DNA of 35,209 nucleotides from Cytophagales bacterium (GCA_013298865.1 JAAFJL010000039.1:1-35209), one strand, 5' to 3'; counted from the first letter of the stretch, positions 15,640-23,783 are shown. A program made the numbers and translations. Notes: a model not told the origin generated them from the sequence alone.

Positions 15640-18036
15640 TTAAAATTTCAAACGACCTGCTTCTCCATCATTCTTTTTGTCCATTTCATCAACTCTCTTT
15701 ACGGTTTTCTTACCAAATTTATAAGTAAAATTTACACTAATCCTTCTGGTATCACTCCTATTATAACCATAAGTTTTGATAGTACTATAATCAATCCCGA
15801 TGTAATAAGGTTGGGTTAAAAATATATCTTTCAAACCTAATTGAATTGTTGCTTTTTTGTTAGCAAAAGATTTCTTCAAACCTAAATCAACTGAGCCTGT
15901 AGCAGAGATATTATACAACCCATCTGTTTCAGGTGCTTGATAATACGCTATTAATTCTGCTGATATTCCTTTGCCAATCGTAAAAGTATTGATTGTATTT
16001 ATATTTGCTGTAAACCAATTAGCCTTATAGTCACTGCCTAAATAATTTCTCAATAACAAGGTGCTATGAATTCCTAATATATTATTGTTTGATTGCCACC
16101 AAGAAGTAATTTTGATGGGTAAAGTAATATTTAAAGATGTAGATTTTCTATTGTCAAAATTAATATATGTAGTGGTATAGGTTCTTGCTTCATAATCTAC
16201 AAAAGCAAACTCAGTAATAGGGGTATTAATCTGAGTATGATTCAAAGAAATTACCCAGCTCTTCAAAGTTCCTGATAATTCAAATACATTTGAGTATTGA
16301 GGTCTTAATCTTGAGTTTCCTTTATTAGCTGTGTATTTATCATAAACAACCGTGAAAGGAATCATGTCTTCGTAGGCTGGTCTATCAATCTTTCGACTAT
16401 ACGATAGATTAAGTGAATAATCGTCCGAAAACTTTTTTTCTAATGAAAAACTTGGAAAGAAATTAAGATAAGTAGTATCCACAAAACTTTTCAGATTAAT
16501 ATTACTCTGCTCTGTTCTCAGTCCAATTTGAGTTTTTATACTCCCAAATTCTTTTGAATAACTAATATATCCAGCAAACACTTTTTCTAAATAATTGGTC
16601 TGATTATTACCAACATCTTTCCAAGCGTTTTCTACAAATAACTCTTGCCTGTTTCTGTTATCAGATTTTGTGTCGGATAACCTCACACCCAATTCAATTT
16701 TTGCAGTTTTACTAAATGGATGGCTATAATCTGCTTGTGCCGTAAAAACCTGAATAGAACTTGGCGTAAAGTTTCTGAACTGGTAAAGCGAACCAATCGC
16801 TTTACGTTCTGGAGTGTATGTTTGAGAAGTGAAATTTTGTCGTCCATCTCCATAATAATCAATATAGGATGTTGTTACTGAAATCTCCCTTCCTGCTGAA
16901 TCCAAAATACCTTTATAAGCCGCACTGTAACTCATCAAGCGAATATCTCCCGTGGGCGTTCCTTTTGAAATTAAAGAAGAATCTACAATCGTATTTTTTC
17001 TCTGGAAACTCATGTCTCCATCAATACGATTATCATATTTATAGAAACTTCCTTCTGCTAACAAATCTAAAGTGTGATTTTTACTAATATTATAGTCCAA
17101 ACCTAATTTCATAGCATTTAAACCTCCTGTACTAAATGAATTATTTTGGGATTTACGTTGCTCCCCTAACGTTGACTGACGGTAATCTGTTAAATCTGAT
17201 TCTTCCCTGAATCTTTCTGAATATCGATAGTCATAGCCTCCATAAAGGTTAACATTTTCTTTTCTGTAGTTAAAATCTATACCTGTATTTACTCTACCAT
17301 GCCTTCCCTGCGAAGCCCCTAATCTATAATTTCCGTTGAATCCTTGAGTTAAACCTTTGCGAGTAATAATATTCAAAATACCTCCCGAAGCTTGAGCATC
17401 ATATTTTGCCGAGGGGTTTGTTATGAGTTCTACCTTAATAATATTATCCCCTTGAAGATTATCCAACAACGTTGAAGCCACTTCTTTTGAAATAATTTTA
17501 CCATCAACCATAATCATCACATTACTTTTACCTCTCAAGGATAATCCTCCTCCTGCATCTGCTCTAATACCTGGAAGGCTTTTTAAAACTTCTAAGCCAG
17601 TATTTCCAGTGCTAAGAACACTATTTTCAACATTGATAATTATTCTATCACCTAACTGTTCAATCAAAGGTTTCTGAGCCTTTACTACAACTTCGGCCAA
17701 TACTTTCGAGTCTTCTTGAAGCATGAAGTCAGGCATTGTTTGTTCTAAACTTGCCTCAGAAACCTGAAATTCATCAGTATATTTCTTTTTAAAACCAGTA
17801 TGTGTAATAGCCAATTTATATTTTCCAAATGGAATTTTTTCAAAAGAATAAACCCCATTTTCATCAGCAACTCTTCCTTTAATAATAGAAGAATCTTTCG
17901 CTGAAAGTAAAGCTATGGTTGCAAAAGAAGCAGGAACATCTACTTTCTCTAATGCTTTCCCTTGTATCTTTCCTTGTGCGTTTACTTTTCCACAAAAAAA
18001 GGCTAATATTAGCAGTATGTATAATGTTCTTTTCAT
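15640..18036 (-). CDS. Outer-membrane beta-barrel / TonB-dependent receptor family protein
   Basis: A 798-aa outer-membrane protein. It has a signal peptide (MKRTLYILLILAFFCGKVNA), a carboxypeptidase-regulatory-like beta-sandwich (about 22-110, ending before a VVVKAQKP segment), a plug domain (about 125-235, with LKSLPGIRADAGG and GGILNIITRKG) and a C-terminal barrel of the PF14905 type. It lies 5 bp after the radical SAM gene and 4 bp before the LanC-like gene, so it is an integral operon member. Possible roles are uptake or retention of the mature peptide, self-protection, or passage across the outer membrane. Confidence 0.9.
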   Translation of the reverse strand: MKRTLYILLILAFFCGKVNAQGKIQGKALEKVDVPASFATIALLSAKDSSIIKGRVADENGVYSFEKIPFGKYKLAITHTGFKKKYTDEFQVSEASLEQTMPDFMLQEDSKVLAEVVVKAQKPLIEQLGDRIIINVENSVLSTGNTGLEVLKSLPGIRADAGGGLSLRGKSNVMIMVDGKIISKEVASTLLDNLQGDNIIKVELITNPSAKYDAQASGGILNIITRKGLTQGFNGNYRLGASQGRHGRVNTGIDFNYRKENVNLYGGYDYRYSERFREESDLTDYRQSTLGEQRKSQNNSFSTGGLNAMKLGLDYNISKNHTLDLLAEGSFYKYDNRIDGDMSFQRKNTIVDSSLISKGTPTGDIRLMSYSAAYKGILDSAGREISVTTSYIDYYGDGRQNFTSQTYTPERKAIGSLYQFRNFTPSSIQVFTAQADYSHPFSKTAKIELGVRLSDTKSDNRNRQELFVENAWKDVGNNQTNYLEKVFAGYISYSKEFGSIKTQIGLRTEQSNINLKSFVDTTYLNFFPSFSLEKKFSDDYSLNLSYSRKIDRPAYEDMIPFTVVYDKYTANKGNSRLRPQYSNVFELSGTLKSWVISLNHTQINTPITEFAFVDYEARTYTTTYINFDNRKSTSLNITLPIKITSWWQSNNNILGIHSTLLLRNYLGSDYKANWFTANINTINTFTIGKGISAELIAYYQAPETDGLYNISATGSVDLGLKKSFANKKATIQLGLKDIFLTQPYYIGIDYSTIKTYGYNRSDTRRISVNFTYKFGKKTVKRVDEMDKKNDGEAGRLKF

Positions 18037-18041
18037 TGTAT

Positions 18042-19181
18042 TTACATTTTTGTATTTACTAAAACTTCAACTTTCGAACTAACATAAGTCAACAACTTCT
18101 CCAAATCCCTACAATAAATAGAAGGGTTATTAAAACCTCTGTTTTTACTATACCTATGCGTGATGAATCCTCCACGGCATACTTCTACCACCAGACAATT
18201 TTTACATTGCCCACACAATTTCTGATGACTTTCAATACAGTTTTTGATGAGTGGTTGTTGGAAGGAATCTTCTAATGTGTGTGTTCTGATATTAAGGTTT
18301 GTTTTTGTAAAACCTTCTCCACAGGCTTTCAGGCTATCTTGAGGTTCTATGTCTCCGTTGGTTTCAATAATCAGAAAGAGGTTTTTGCTCCCTCCAAATG
18401 TTTCATATTCTCCACCGCCACCCAAAATCAAATTCAGTATTTGATTAAAAAGTATAATTTGGGGTTTGTCTTTATCTAAATCATCAAACCAAATATCAAA
18501 TAACTCTATTAGCCAATCGGCATAATCTGTACGCTCTGGTTTGAAATTCTTAGGCAAATTATCATGCGTACCATCTGGCAATAGAAAATTTATATGCCTA
18601 ACTCTTAACTTTTTATAATGAGCATATAATTCAGTTGGATTACTTTCAAGGTTAATAACCGAAAGAATACCTGGTAAATATTTTAAATGCTTGGATGATT
18701 GGGCATTAACTAAACCTTCCAAAGTAGCATTTAAAGAACTTCTCTGCTGATGGTCTAAACGATGACGATTATCTTGTTCGGTCAATCCATCAAGACTAAT
18801 TCCTATTCTGATGCCTAATTCTCCTAAAATTTTACACCAAACCGAGCTTAGTAATACTCCATTAGTTTGAACAACATAATCTATTTTTGTAAAAGAAGGG
18901 AGTATTTGCTTCGCTTTTCTGACAAAACTTTGATAGAAATCAGGTTCTACCAACAATGGTTCTCCACCATGAAAGATAAACTGAAACGAAGTACTCCCAC
19001 TTTGAATTAAATAGATTTTAACTTTAGTCAATAGATTTTCAACAATTTCTTGACTCATGAATTTGGGTTGAGATTTATAAGTTTTATCTCCCAAATTATA
19101 CATATAACAATACTCGCAATTCAGATTACAACGGCTGGCTACTTTCAAAACTAATCCTTTGATTGTTACCTTAGTTTTCAT
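18042..19181 (-). CDS. Radical SAM/SPASM peptide maturase, FxsB-like (cyclophane-forming family)
   Basis: A 379-aa enzyme. The radical SAM motif CNLNCEYC gives Cys18, Cys22 and Cys25 for the [4Fe-4S] cluster, followed by FHGGEPLL, VQTNGVLL and ISLDG. The SPASM region has several Cys (LCGQCKNCLVVEVCRGG) and ends GFNNPSIYCRDL. The start LVLKVASRCNLNCEYCYMY and the HRYS...GFNNPS..C ending resemble FxsB-type maturases, which install aromatic-ring C-C crosslinks (cyclophanes). Its ATG overlaps the stop of the 69-aa peptide (TGATG), so that peptide is the best substrate candidate. The cyclophane chemistry is inferred from family resemblance. Confidence 0.88.
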   Translation of the reverse strand: MKTKVTIKGLVLKVASRCNLNCEYCYMYNLGDKTYKSQPKFMSQEIVENLLTKVKIYLIQSGSTSFQFIFHGGEPLLVEPDFYQSFVRKAKQILPSFTKIDYVVQTNGVLLSSVWCKILGELGIRIGISLDGLTEQDNRHRLDHQQRSSLNATLEGLVNAQSSKHLKYLPGILSVINLESNPTELYAHYKKLRVRHINFLLPDGTHDNLPKNFKPERTDYADWLIELFDIWFDDLDKDKPQIILFNQILNLILGGGGEYETFGGSKNLFLIIETNGDIEPQDSLKACGEGFTKTNLNIRTHTLEDSFQQPLIKNCIESHQKLCGQCKNCLVVEVCRGGFITHRYSKNRGFNNPSIYCRDLEKLLTYVSSKVEVLVNTKM

Positions 19182-19390
19182 CAGAATATATCATTGGGGT
19201 CTTGAAAAATTGAATTTATCTTCGTTGAAGTTGCATCTTTTACCCAAGAACTATTAGCATTCATATCTTCTTTTTTTCCGCCCAATACCTCCGAAGCATC
19301 AATTCTACCTTCATGCTCATCTAATTGATTGAGAGCTTTATTCCTTGATTTTTTATCACTGCGTGCGATAGTAAAAAATTTCTTGAACAT
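19181..19390 (-). CDS. Cys-free double-glycine peptide, candidate radical SAM substrate 2
   Basis: A 69-aa basic-to-acidic peptide: MFKKFFTIARSDKK at the N-terminus, then a leader-like stretch ending ASEVLGG (Gly37-Gly38). The putative core is 31 aa and includes NSSWVKDATS and a tail SIFQDPNDIF. It has no Cys, so it cannot be a normal lanthionine substrate. Trp and Phe are possible cyclophane donors (Trp-Val-Lys, Phe-Gln-Asp). It is translationally coupled to the radical SAM gene by a TGATG overlap. The substrate role is inferred from this coupling. Confidence 0.75.
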   Translation of the reverse strand: MFKKFFTIARSDKKSRNKALNQLDEHEGRIDASEVLGGKKEDMNANSSWVKDATSTKINSIFQDPNDIF

Positions 19391-19421
19391 AATACAGACC
19401 TGTTAAAACTATGATTTCTTT

Positions 19422-19625
19422 CTAAATATTCAGTAATACCGATGGGAAAAACCACTTTGATTTTTGGGTTGATTCTTCTTCATATATTGGAGTGTAATCT
19501 TTATCTCCTCCTCTAAACTCATTGGCAGACTCATCACTTATCATTTCTATTTCTGAATCCAAAAATCTTTTTGATTCAGATTGATTAGACAGCTTTTCAA
19601 AAAAAGTTCCTAATGTCTTTTGCAT
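19422..19625 (-). CDS. Cys-free double-glycine peptide, candidate radical SAM substrate 1
   Basis: A 67-aa peptide with a typical double-glycine leader, including EIEMISDESANEFRGG (Gly39-Gly40). The core is 27 aa, starting DKDYTPIYEEES and ending KSKWFFPSVLLNI. It has no Cys and many aromatics. The C-terminal WFFPS includes an F-x-S motif like that of FxsA-type substrates, which fits the FxsB-like enzyme downstream. It is the first gene after the promoter at 19649-19711 and lies 31 bp upstream of the second peptide. Confidence 0.78.
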   Translation of the reverse strand: MQKTLGTFFEKLSNQSESKRFLDSEIEMISDESANEFRGGDKDYTPIYEEESTQKSKWFFPSVLLNI

Positions 19626-19648
19626 AACCTTTATTATTTATTACGTAT

Positions 19649-19711
19649 CAAAGTTGTGAAATTTAAAGCTATCATTTTTACTTTTTCGACAAACCTCATC
19701 ATTTCTTCGAC
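19649..19711 (-). promoter_or_regulatory. Candidate LytTR-activated promoter of the main RiPP operon
   Basis: Minus strand: GTCGAAGAA (19711-19703), 12 bp, GTCGAAAAA (19690-19682), 25 bp, then CAACTTTG (19656-19649), one base off the Bacteroidota -7 element TANNTTTG. The ATG of the first double-glycine peptide lies at 19625. No good -33 TTTG is present, which fits an activator-dependent promoter. Two 9-bp direct repeats 21 bp apart is the spacing known for LytTR regulators such as AgrA. The same arrangement recurs at 20378-20440. Confidence 0.6.
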
Positions 19712-19715
19712 CAAA

Positions 19716-20138
19716 TTATTGAGATAAATTACTAATACCATTATTCTGTTCACTTTTAGAAATTTTATTCTCAGATTTTGATTCTTTGACCTTCTCTATT
19801 GTTTCTAAAAAAGTTTCGTAACGAATAGGCTTTTGCAACCATTCAAAATGTTGAGTCTGGTATTCCTTTAAAAACGACTGAGGGTAAGCACTTGTGATAA
19901 TATATCTGAGGGATTTCGACTTTAGCTTGTCTATCAAATCCAGTCCTGTGTGCTGTCTCATTTGTAAATCAAGGAACACCATATCAACTTCACAATTAAT
20001 TAGGTCTAAAAATTCAATGGCTTTTCGTGCATTGTCATAACTACCAAGTAATTCTACTTCATCCGTATTTTGAATAAAATATTCTAACAAGCTACGAGCT
20101 AATGGCTCATCATCTACTATAATACAGGTTAGTGCCAT
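19716..20138 (-). CDS. Receiver-only response regulator (no output domain)
   Basis: A 140-aa CheY-like receiver. Acidic pair Asp9-Asp10 (IIVDDEP), phospho-acceptor Asp57 (VFLDLQM), Thr82 (ITSAYP) and Lys103-Pro (LQKPIRY) are all present. It resembles the receiver part of LytTR regulators, but the chain ends after a Ser/Lys/Asn-rich tail with no LytTR DNA-binding domain. The next 90 bp contain the operon promoter rather than a lost domain. It may compete for phosphate with the full LytTR protein at 21605-22345 or act by protein contact. It follows the 42-aa ORF and probably shares its promoter. Confidence 0.85.
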   Translation of the reverse strand: MALTCIIVDDEPLARSLLEYFIQNTDEVELLGSYDNARKAIEFLDLINCEVDMVFLDLQMRQHTGLDLIDKLKSKSLRYIITSAYPQSFLKEYQTQHFEWLQKPIRYETFLETIEKVKESKSENKISKSEQNNGISNLSQ

Positions 20139-20210
20139 TTGTTTTTTTATAAAGATATTGACCCTGAATTATCATATACAAAAAACATAATAATTATTAA
20201 GTATGTCATA

Positions 20211-20339
20211 TCATAAGCTAATTGGACACGTTTTTGCAGTGACAGTATAAAAATTCAGGTCATCCAAAAACATATCTAATGAAAAGTTAACAATACACTC
20301 TTTTCTCAATTTCAGTTTAGTATCAGATTGATTTTTCAT
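20211..20339 (-). CDS. Cryptic 42-aa ORF resembling a class I lanthipeptide precursor
   Basis: Reads MKNQSDTKLKLRKECIVNFS, then LDMFLDDLNFY and TVTAKTCPISL. The KLKLRKECIVNF segment resembles the K-L-x-L-x-K-E-x-I-x-x-L leader of Bacteroidota class I lanthipeptides, and FSLD recalls the FNLD box. The tail has three Thr before one Cys (TVTAKTC), so one thioether ring is possible. There is no GG, and the leader contains a Cys. Support also comes from its position: its ATG lies 39 bp downstream of a promoter with the same unusual geometry as the main operon promoter. It could alternatively be a small signalling peptide or not be translated. Confidence 0.5.
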   Translation of the reverse strand: MKNQSDTKLKLRKECIVNFSLDMFLDDLNFYTVTAKTCPISL

Positions 20340-20377
20340 GTCAGTAAAGTTTAAATGTTTGTGTTTGTTTTATGAAT

Positions 20378-20440
20378 CAAATTTCCACAAAAAAAGAATG
20401 CCCATTTGTGATTTTCGACAAAGTGTACATTCTTTTCTAC
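20378..20440 (-). promoter_or_regulatory. Second candidate LytTR-activated promoter
   Basis: Minus strand: GTAGAAAAG (20440-20432), 12 bp, GTCGAAAAT (20419-20411), 25 bp, then GAAATTTG (20385-20378). Spacings of 12 and 25 are identical to those at 19649-19711, and both share TTTGTCGAAAA around the second repeat. It would drive the 42-aa ORF and the receiver-only regulator. It overlaps the terminator of the kinase gene. Confidence 0.55.
20388..20436 (-). terminator. Intrinsic terminator of the kinase/LytTR operon
   Basis: Minus strand: AAAAGAATG (20436-20428) pairs with CATTCTTTT (20400-20392), with a further partly paired inner stem and a run of T after the 3' arm. It follows the kinase stop at 20464. 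Because it overlaps the direct repeats of the promoter at 20378-20440, termination and activator binding share the same DNA. Confidence 0.6.
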
Positions 20441-20463
20441 CTAATGGCATTATTTTTCAACTA

Positions 20464-21597
20464 TCATAATACTACCATCAATTCCACTGTAAAATAATGA
20501 GGGTCATTTTTAACTTTAAGGCGATAAGCATCAGGATACAAAAGGTCAAGTCTCTTCTTTGTATTTTCTAAACCAATTCCTCCTTGTTTAATGATTGAGT
20601 CCTTACCTACTAATTTAGGTTTAGTATTTATTATTTTAAAAATCAAGACATCAGTTTCATTGATTTGCCCCTCAATCTTAATTACTAAATCAATTTTTGA
20701 AGGTATTGTGCTGTCTCCAACTCCATGCTTAAAAGCATTTTCTATAAAAGATATTAAAATCAAAGGAGCTATCTGAAGATTCCTTGTACTGCCTTCTATC
20801 TCAAAGCTAATATTTACTTGATCTCCTGCTCTTAATTTTTCTAAATCTAAGTAATCTCTGATAAAACGAACTTCTTTTTTTAGTGGGACTCGGTCTCCCG
20901 TCGAATCATACAATGTATAATTTAATAATTCAGCCAATGCTACTACGGAATCAGCAGCTTTATCATCTTTATTGGTAATTTGGCTGTAAATATTGTTGAG
21001 AGTATTGAGCAGAAAATGAGGATTTAATTGAGATCTCAGAAAATCAAGTTCAATCTTCGTCTTTTCACGATCAGACCTTATTAATTTTTGACTGTAAACC
21101 GCCATAATGCGACTAAGTTTCATAAAAAAAGCGGGGGTCGTTTCCAATAGTGTATTTGCTAAACTTCTGAATATTTCAGGATAATTAAAAACTCCAGAAA
21201 AACCTCTTTTGACAAATTTATTAGCATATAGTAAAAACGGACTATCACCACCTGTAGGGAAAATATCAAAACCAATAAGTAATCTCAATGATAAATATGC
21301 CTGAAACCAATATAGAAAGTAAAAACAAGCAGTATAGATGATAGATTTCCATATTTTATTAAAACTAAATACATTTGGTAAAATAAGGTATATAAAAAAA
21401 TAATATACCAGCATAGTGGATACAATAGTGTTGAAACTTACCCATAATCTATAAGTAAATGATACGCCTCCAATCACAGCAACAATCCAGACTACACTCA
21501 AAATCATCCAAAAAAGTCCGTGTATCCCTATTCTTCTTTTAAGAGATACTTTTTCGAGTGGGTAAATCCTTATAATGAATGCTACAATTTTTTCCAT
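20464..21597 (-). CDS. LytS-type sensor histidine kinase
   Basis: A 377-aa membrane histidine kinase. Hydrophobic helices lie at about 28-48, 57-77 and 86-110, with a fourth weak segment near 145-170. The His_kinase (PF06580) box is LRSQLNPHFLLNTLNNIY with phospho-His194. The ATPase has ENAFKHGV (N box, about 287) and GGIGLENTKKRLDLLYP (G box, about 340). No large extracellular sensor domain is present, so the signal is probably sensed within the membrane. It starts 7 bp after the LytTR gene, forming a two-gene operon, and is the likely control unit of the RiPP locus just downstream. Confidence 0.93.
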   Translation of the reverse strand: MEKIVAFIIRIYPLEKVSLKRRIGIHGLFWMILSVVWIVAVIGGVSFTYRLWVSFNTIVSTMLVYYFFIYLILPNVFSFNKIWKSIIYTACFYFLYWFQAYLSLRLLIGFDIFPTGGDSPFLLYANKFVKRGFSGVFNYPEIFRSLANTLLETTPAFFMKLSRIMAVYSQKLIRSDREKTKIELDFLRSQLNPHFLLNTLNNIYSQITNKDDKAADSVVALAELLNYTLYDSTGDRVPLKKEVRFIRDYLDLEKLRAGDQVNISFEIEGSTRNLQIAPLILISFIENAFKHGVGDSTIPSKIDLVIKIEGQINETDVLIFKIINTKPKLVGKDSIIKQGGIGLENTKKRLDLLYPDAYRLKVKNDPHYFTVELMVVL

Positions 21598-21604
21598 TCA
21601 AATA

Positions 21605-22345
21605 TTAATTGACAGGTTTCATCTTACTAAGAAAGAACTCTTTGTATTGAGCCCCCATCGGGATTTGAGAACCATTTTTCAACTCAACCAAGCTATTAGC
21701 ACTATCAATTGCTCGGATTTGATCTAATCTCAAAATAAAAGATTTGTGAATTCTTATAAATTTACTTTTCGGCAGAATAACTTCTTCTAATTTCTTGATA
21801 GTTAAATGGGTAACAATAGTTCTATCTTTAGCAATAATTTTTACATAATCTTTCATACCTTCTATAGCAATAATCTCGTCATAGTCAATTCTAATAACTT
21901 TACCACTTTCTTTTACATAAATACTCGAAACGGAATACTCGTCTTCATCATCGTCACTCACTGTTACTCTGATGGCAGCATCAACATTATCCATCATATC
22001 ATGAACTTTATTTATTGCTTTCATGAATCGGTCAAATGTTGTTGGTTTAATCAAGAAGTCAACTACATCTAAATCAAATCCATCTAAAGCAAAATTTGCA
22101 TGAGCAGAAATCATGATGATATAGGGCTTTTTACGTAGATTTTTAATCATGTCGATACCTGATAAACGGGGCATTGTTATATCAGTTATCATCAAATCAA
22201 CTTCATTTTCTGATAAAAAACTATATGCATCCAAGGCGTTTTCAAACACCTCTAAAACTTGAATATTAGGAATTCTATTGGTATATGAAATGAGAAGGTC
22301 TCGAGCGGGGGCTTCATCTTCTACAAGAATACATTTGATTTTCAT
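21605..22345 (-). CDS. LytTR family response regulator
   Basis: A 246-aa regulator. The receiver has Glu9-Asp10-Glu11, phospho-acceptor Asp55 (LMITDITMP), Ser80 (MISAHA) and Lys100-Pro. The C-terminal LytTR domain (about 140-240) includes YDEIIAIEGMKDYVKI and KSKFIRIHKSFILRLDQI, both typical. LytTR proteins bind pairs of 9-bp direct repeats. Two such pairs occur downstream (19682-19711 and 20411-20440), the best candidates for its targets. It is the first gene of the operon with the kinase, which follows by 7 bp. Confidence 0.94.
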   Translation of the reverse strand: MKIKCILVEDEAPARDLLISYTNRIPNIQVLEVFENALDAYSFLSENEVDLMITDITMPRLSGIDMIKNLRKKPYIIMISAHANFALDGFDLDVVDFLIKPTTFDRFMKAINKVHDMMDNVDAAIRVTVSDDDEDEYSVSSIYVKESGKVIRIDYDEIIAIEGMKDYVKIIAKDRTIVTHLTIKKLEEVILPKSKFIRIHKSFILRLDQIRAIDSANSLVELKNGSQIPMGAQYKEFFLSKMKPVN

Positions 22346-22703
22346 GGAAGTTATTTTAGGTAATTTTCATTTACATCAAAGATATAAATAATCCATGAAA
22401 AGTATCTAACAATTTTCCAAAATGATAAACATATCCTTCTTCCTTAATTTTGTTTGGTTATCAATATTTCAACTATCTTGTTTATTATTATTCTGCAATA
22501 ATATTAACAGTTTAATTCATTAGTAACCCACAAAAAATACCTCTTACTGGATAACGATGAAAATAAATGAAGAAAAGATGTAATTTTATTTTTAATTATC
22601 CGTAAAATCAATAATTTTGCCAAAAGGTGAAAATTAATTTTGCGTGCAGGATTATTAATTCTCCACTTTTGCTTTATTAACAAATTCCAAAAACAAACTC
22701 AAT
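22346..22703. promoter_or_regulatory. Divergent promoter region, lytTR gene / M43 protease gene
   Basis: No ORF was found in these 358 bp. On the minus strand TATCTTTG (22384-22377) is a perfect TANNTTTG -7 element 32 bp before the LytTR start. On the plus strand TAATTTTG occurs at 22612-22619 and 22635-22642, the second about 62 bp before the M43 start. No well-spaced -33 TTTG was seen for any of them. Confidence 0.45.
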
Positions 22704-23699
22704 ATGAAAAAAATGCTCAAAGCAGTGGCTTTTTTAGCCGTGTCTTACATCGCCGTATCTTGTGCAGATGTGTCTGTAAATGATTCAGAACCAGCACTCA
22801 ATTCTTTGAACAAAGGTGCAAAAACTTCTGGTGAAGGTCGTGGTTGTGCTTCTATGGATGTCTTGGCTCAGAAAATGAAAGAGGACCCTTCTCTTGAAAA
22901 GAAAATGAAAGAAATTGAAGACCATTGTGAAAAATTCATCAAAAATAATAAAAATGGTAGAGTCGGTGCAACGGGTACACTTGTGATTCCTGTAGTGGTT
23001 AATGTTTTGTATAACACGGCTGCTCAGAATATTAGTCAGGCTCAAATTCAGTCTCAGATTGACATTCTCAATAAAGATTTTAGTGGTTCAAATGCAGACA
23101 AAAACTTAGTTCCAAGTGCGTTTACTTCAAGATTCGCAAATATGGAACTCCAATTTACTTTGTCTTCTGTAGTTCGTAAGCAAACTACTAAAACTTCTTG
23201 GGGAACAAATGACGCTATGAAAAGCACTGCAACTGGTGGTTTGAATCCTACTACTCCAACTACAAAACTTAACTTCTGGATTTGTAATATTGGTGGTGGA
23301 ATTTTGGGTTATGCCCAATTCCCAGGCGGAAGTTCTGCTACGGATGGTGTTGTTATCTCTCCTCAGTACTTTGGTTCAACTGGTTCAGTTGTTGCTCCAT
23401 TTAATAAAGGTAGAACTGCAACGCACGAGGTTGGTCACTGGTTGAATCTTCGTCATATTTGGGGAGATGCCAACTGTGGAAATGATTTTGTTACAGATAC
23501 TCCAACCCAACAAACTTCAAACTTTGGTTGTCCGTCTTTCCCTCGTGTAACTTGTAGCAATGGACCTAATGGTGATATGTTCATGAACTACATGGATTAT
23601 GTAGATGATGCTTGTATGTATATGTTCTCGGCTGGACAGAAAACTCGTTCGAGAGCAATCTTCGCATTGGGCGGTACGAGAGCCAGTTTCAATCCGTAG
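22704..23699 (+). CDS. M43 (cytophagalysin/pappalysin-like) zinc metalloprotease, lipoprotein
   Basis: A 331-aa predicted lipoprotein protease. Signal peptide MKKMLKAVAFLAVSYIAVSC has a lipobox ending at Cys20. A pro-segment (about 21-90) precedes the catalytic domain. The zinc motif HEVGHWLNLRH is at 241-251, and the Met-turn region MFMNYMDYVDD is at about 292-302. Several Cys (254-284 region) suggest disulfides, as in M43. The mature protein would be attached to the cell surface or periplasmic face. It is monocistronic, with a terminator at 23784-23818. A paralogue lies at 24517-25443. Confidence 0.94.
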   Translation: MKKMLKAVAFLAVSYIAVSCADVSVNDSEPALNSLNKGAKTSGEGRGCASMDVLAQKMKEDPSLEKKMKEIEDHCEKFIKNNKNGRVGATGTLVIPVVVNVLYNTAAQNISQAQIQSQIDILNKDFSGSNADKNLVPSAFTSRFANMELQFTLSSVVRKQTTKTSWGTNDAMKSTATGGLNPTTPTTKLNFWICNIGGGILGYAQFPGGSSATDGVVISPQYFGSTGSVVAPFNKGRTATHEVGHWLNLRHIWGDANCGNDFVTDTPTQQTSNFGCPSFPRVTCSNGPNGDMFMNYMDYVDDACMYMFSAGQKTRSRAIFALGGTRASFNP

Positions 23700-23783
23700 A
23701 AATGCTAATTTTTTCGTTAAAATCTGAATTTCATTCAACATTTAAACGAAACTTGCTTTTACTGAAAAAAAATGATTAAATTT

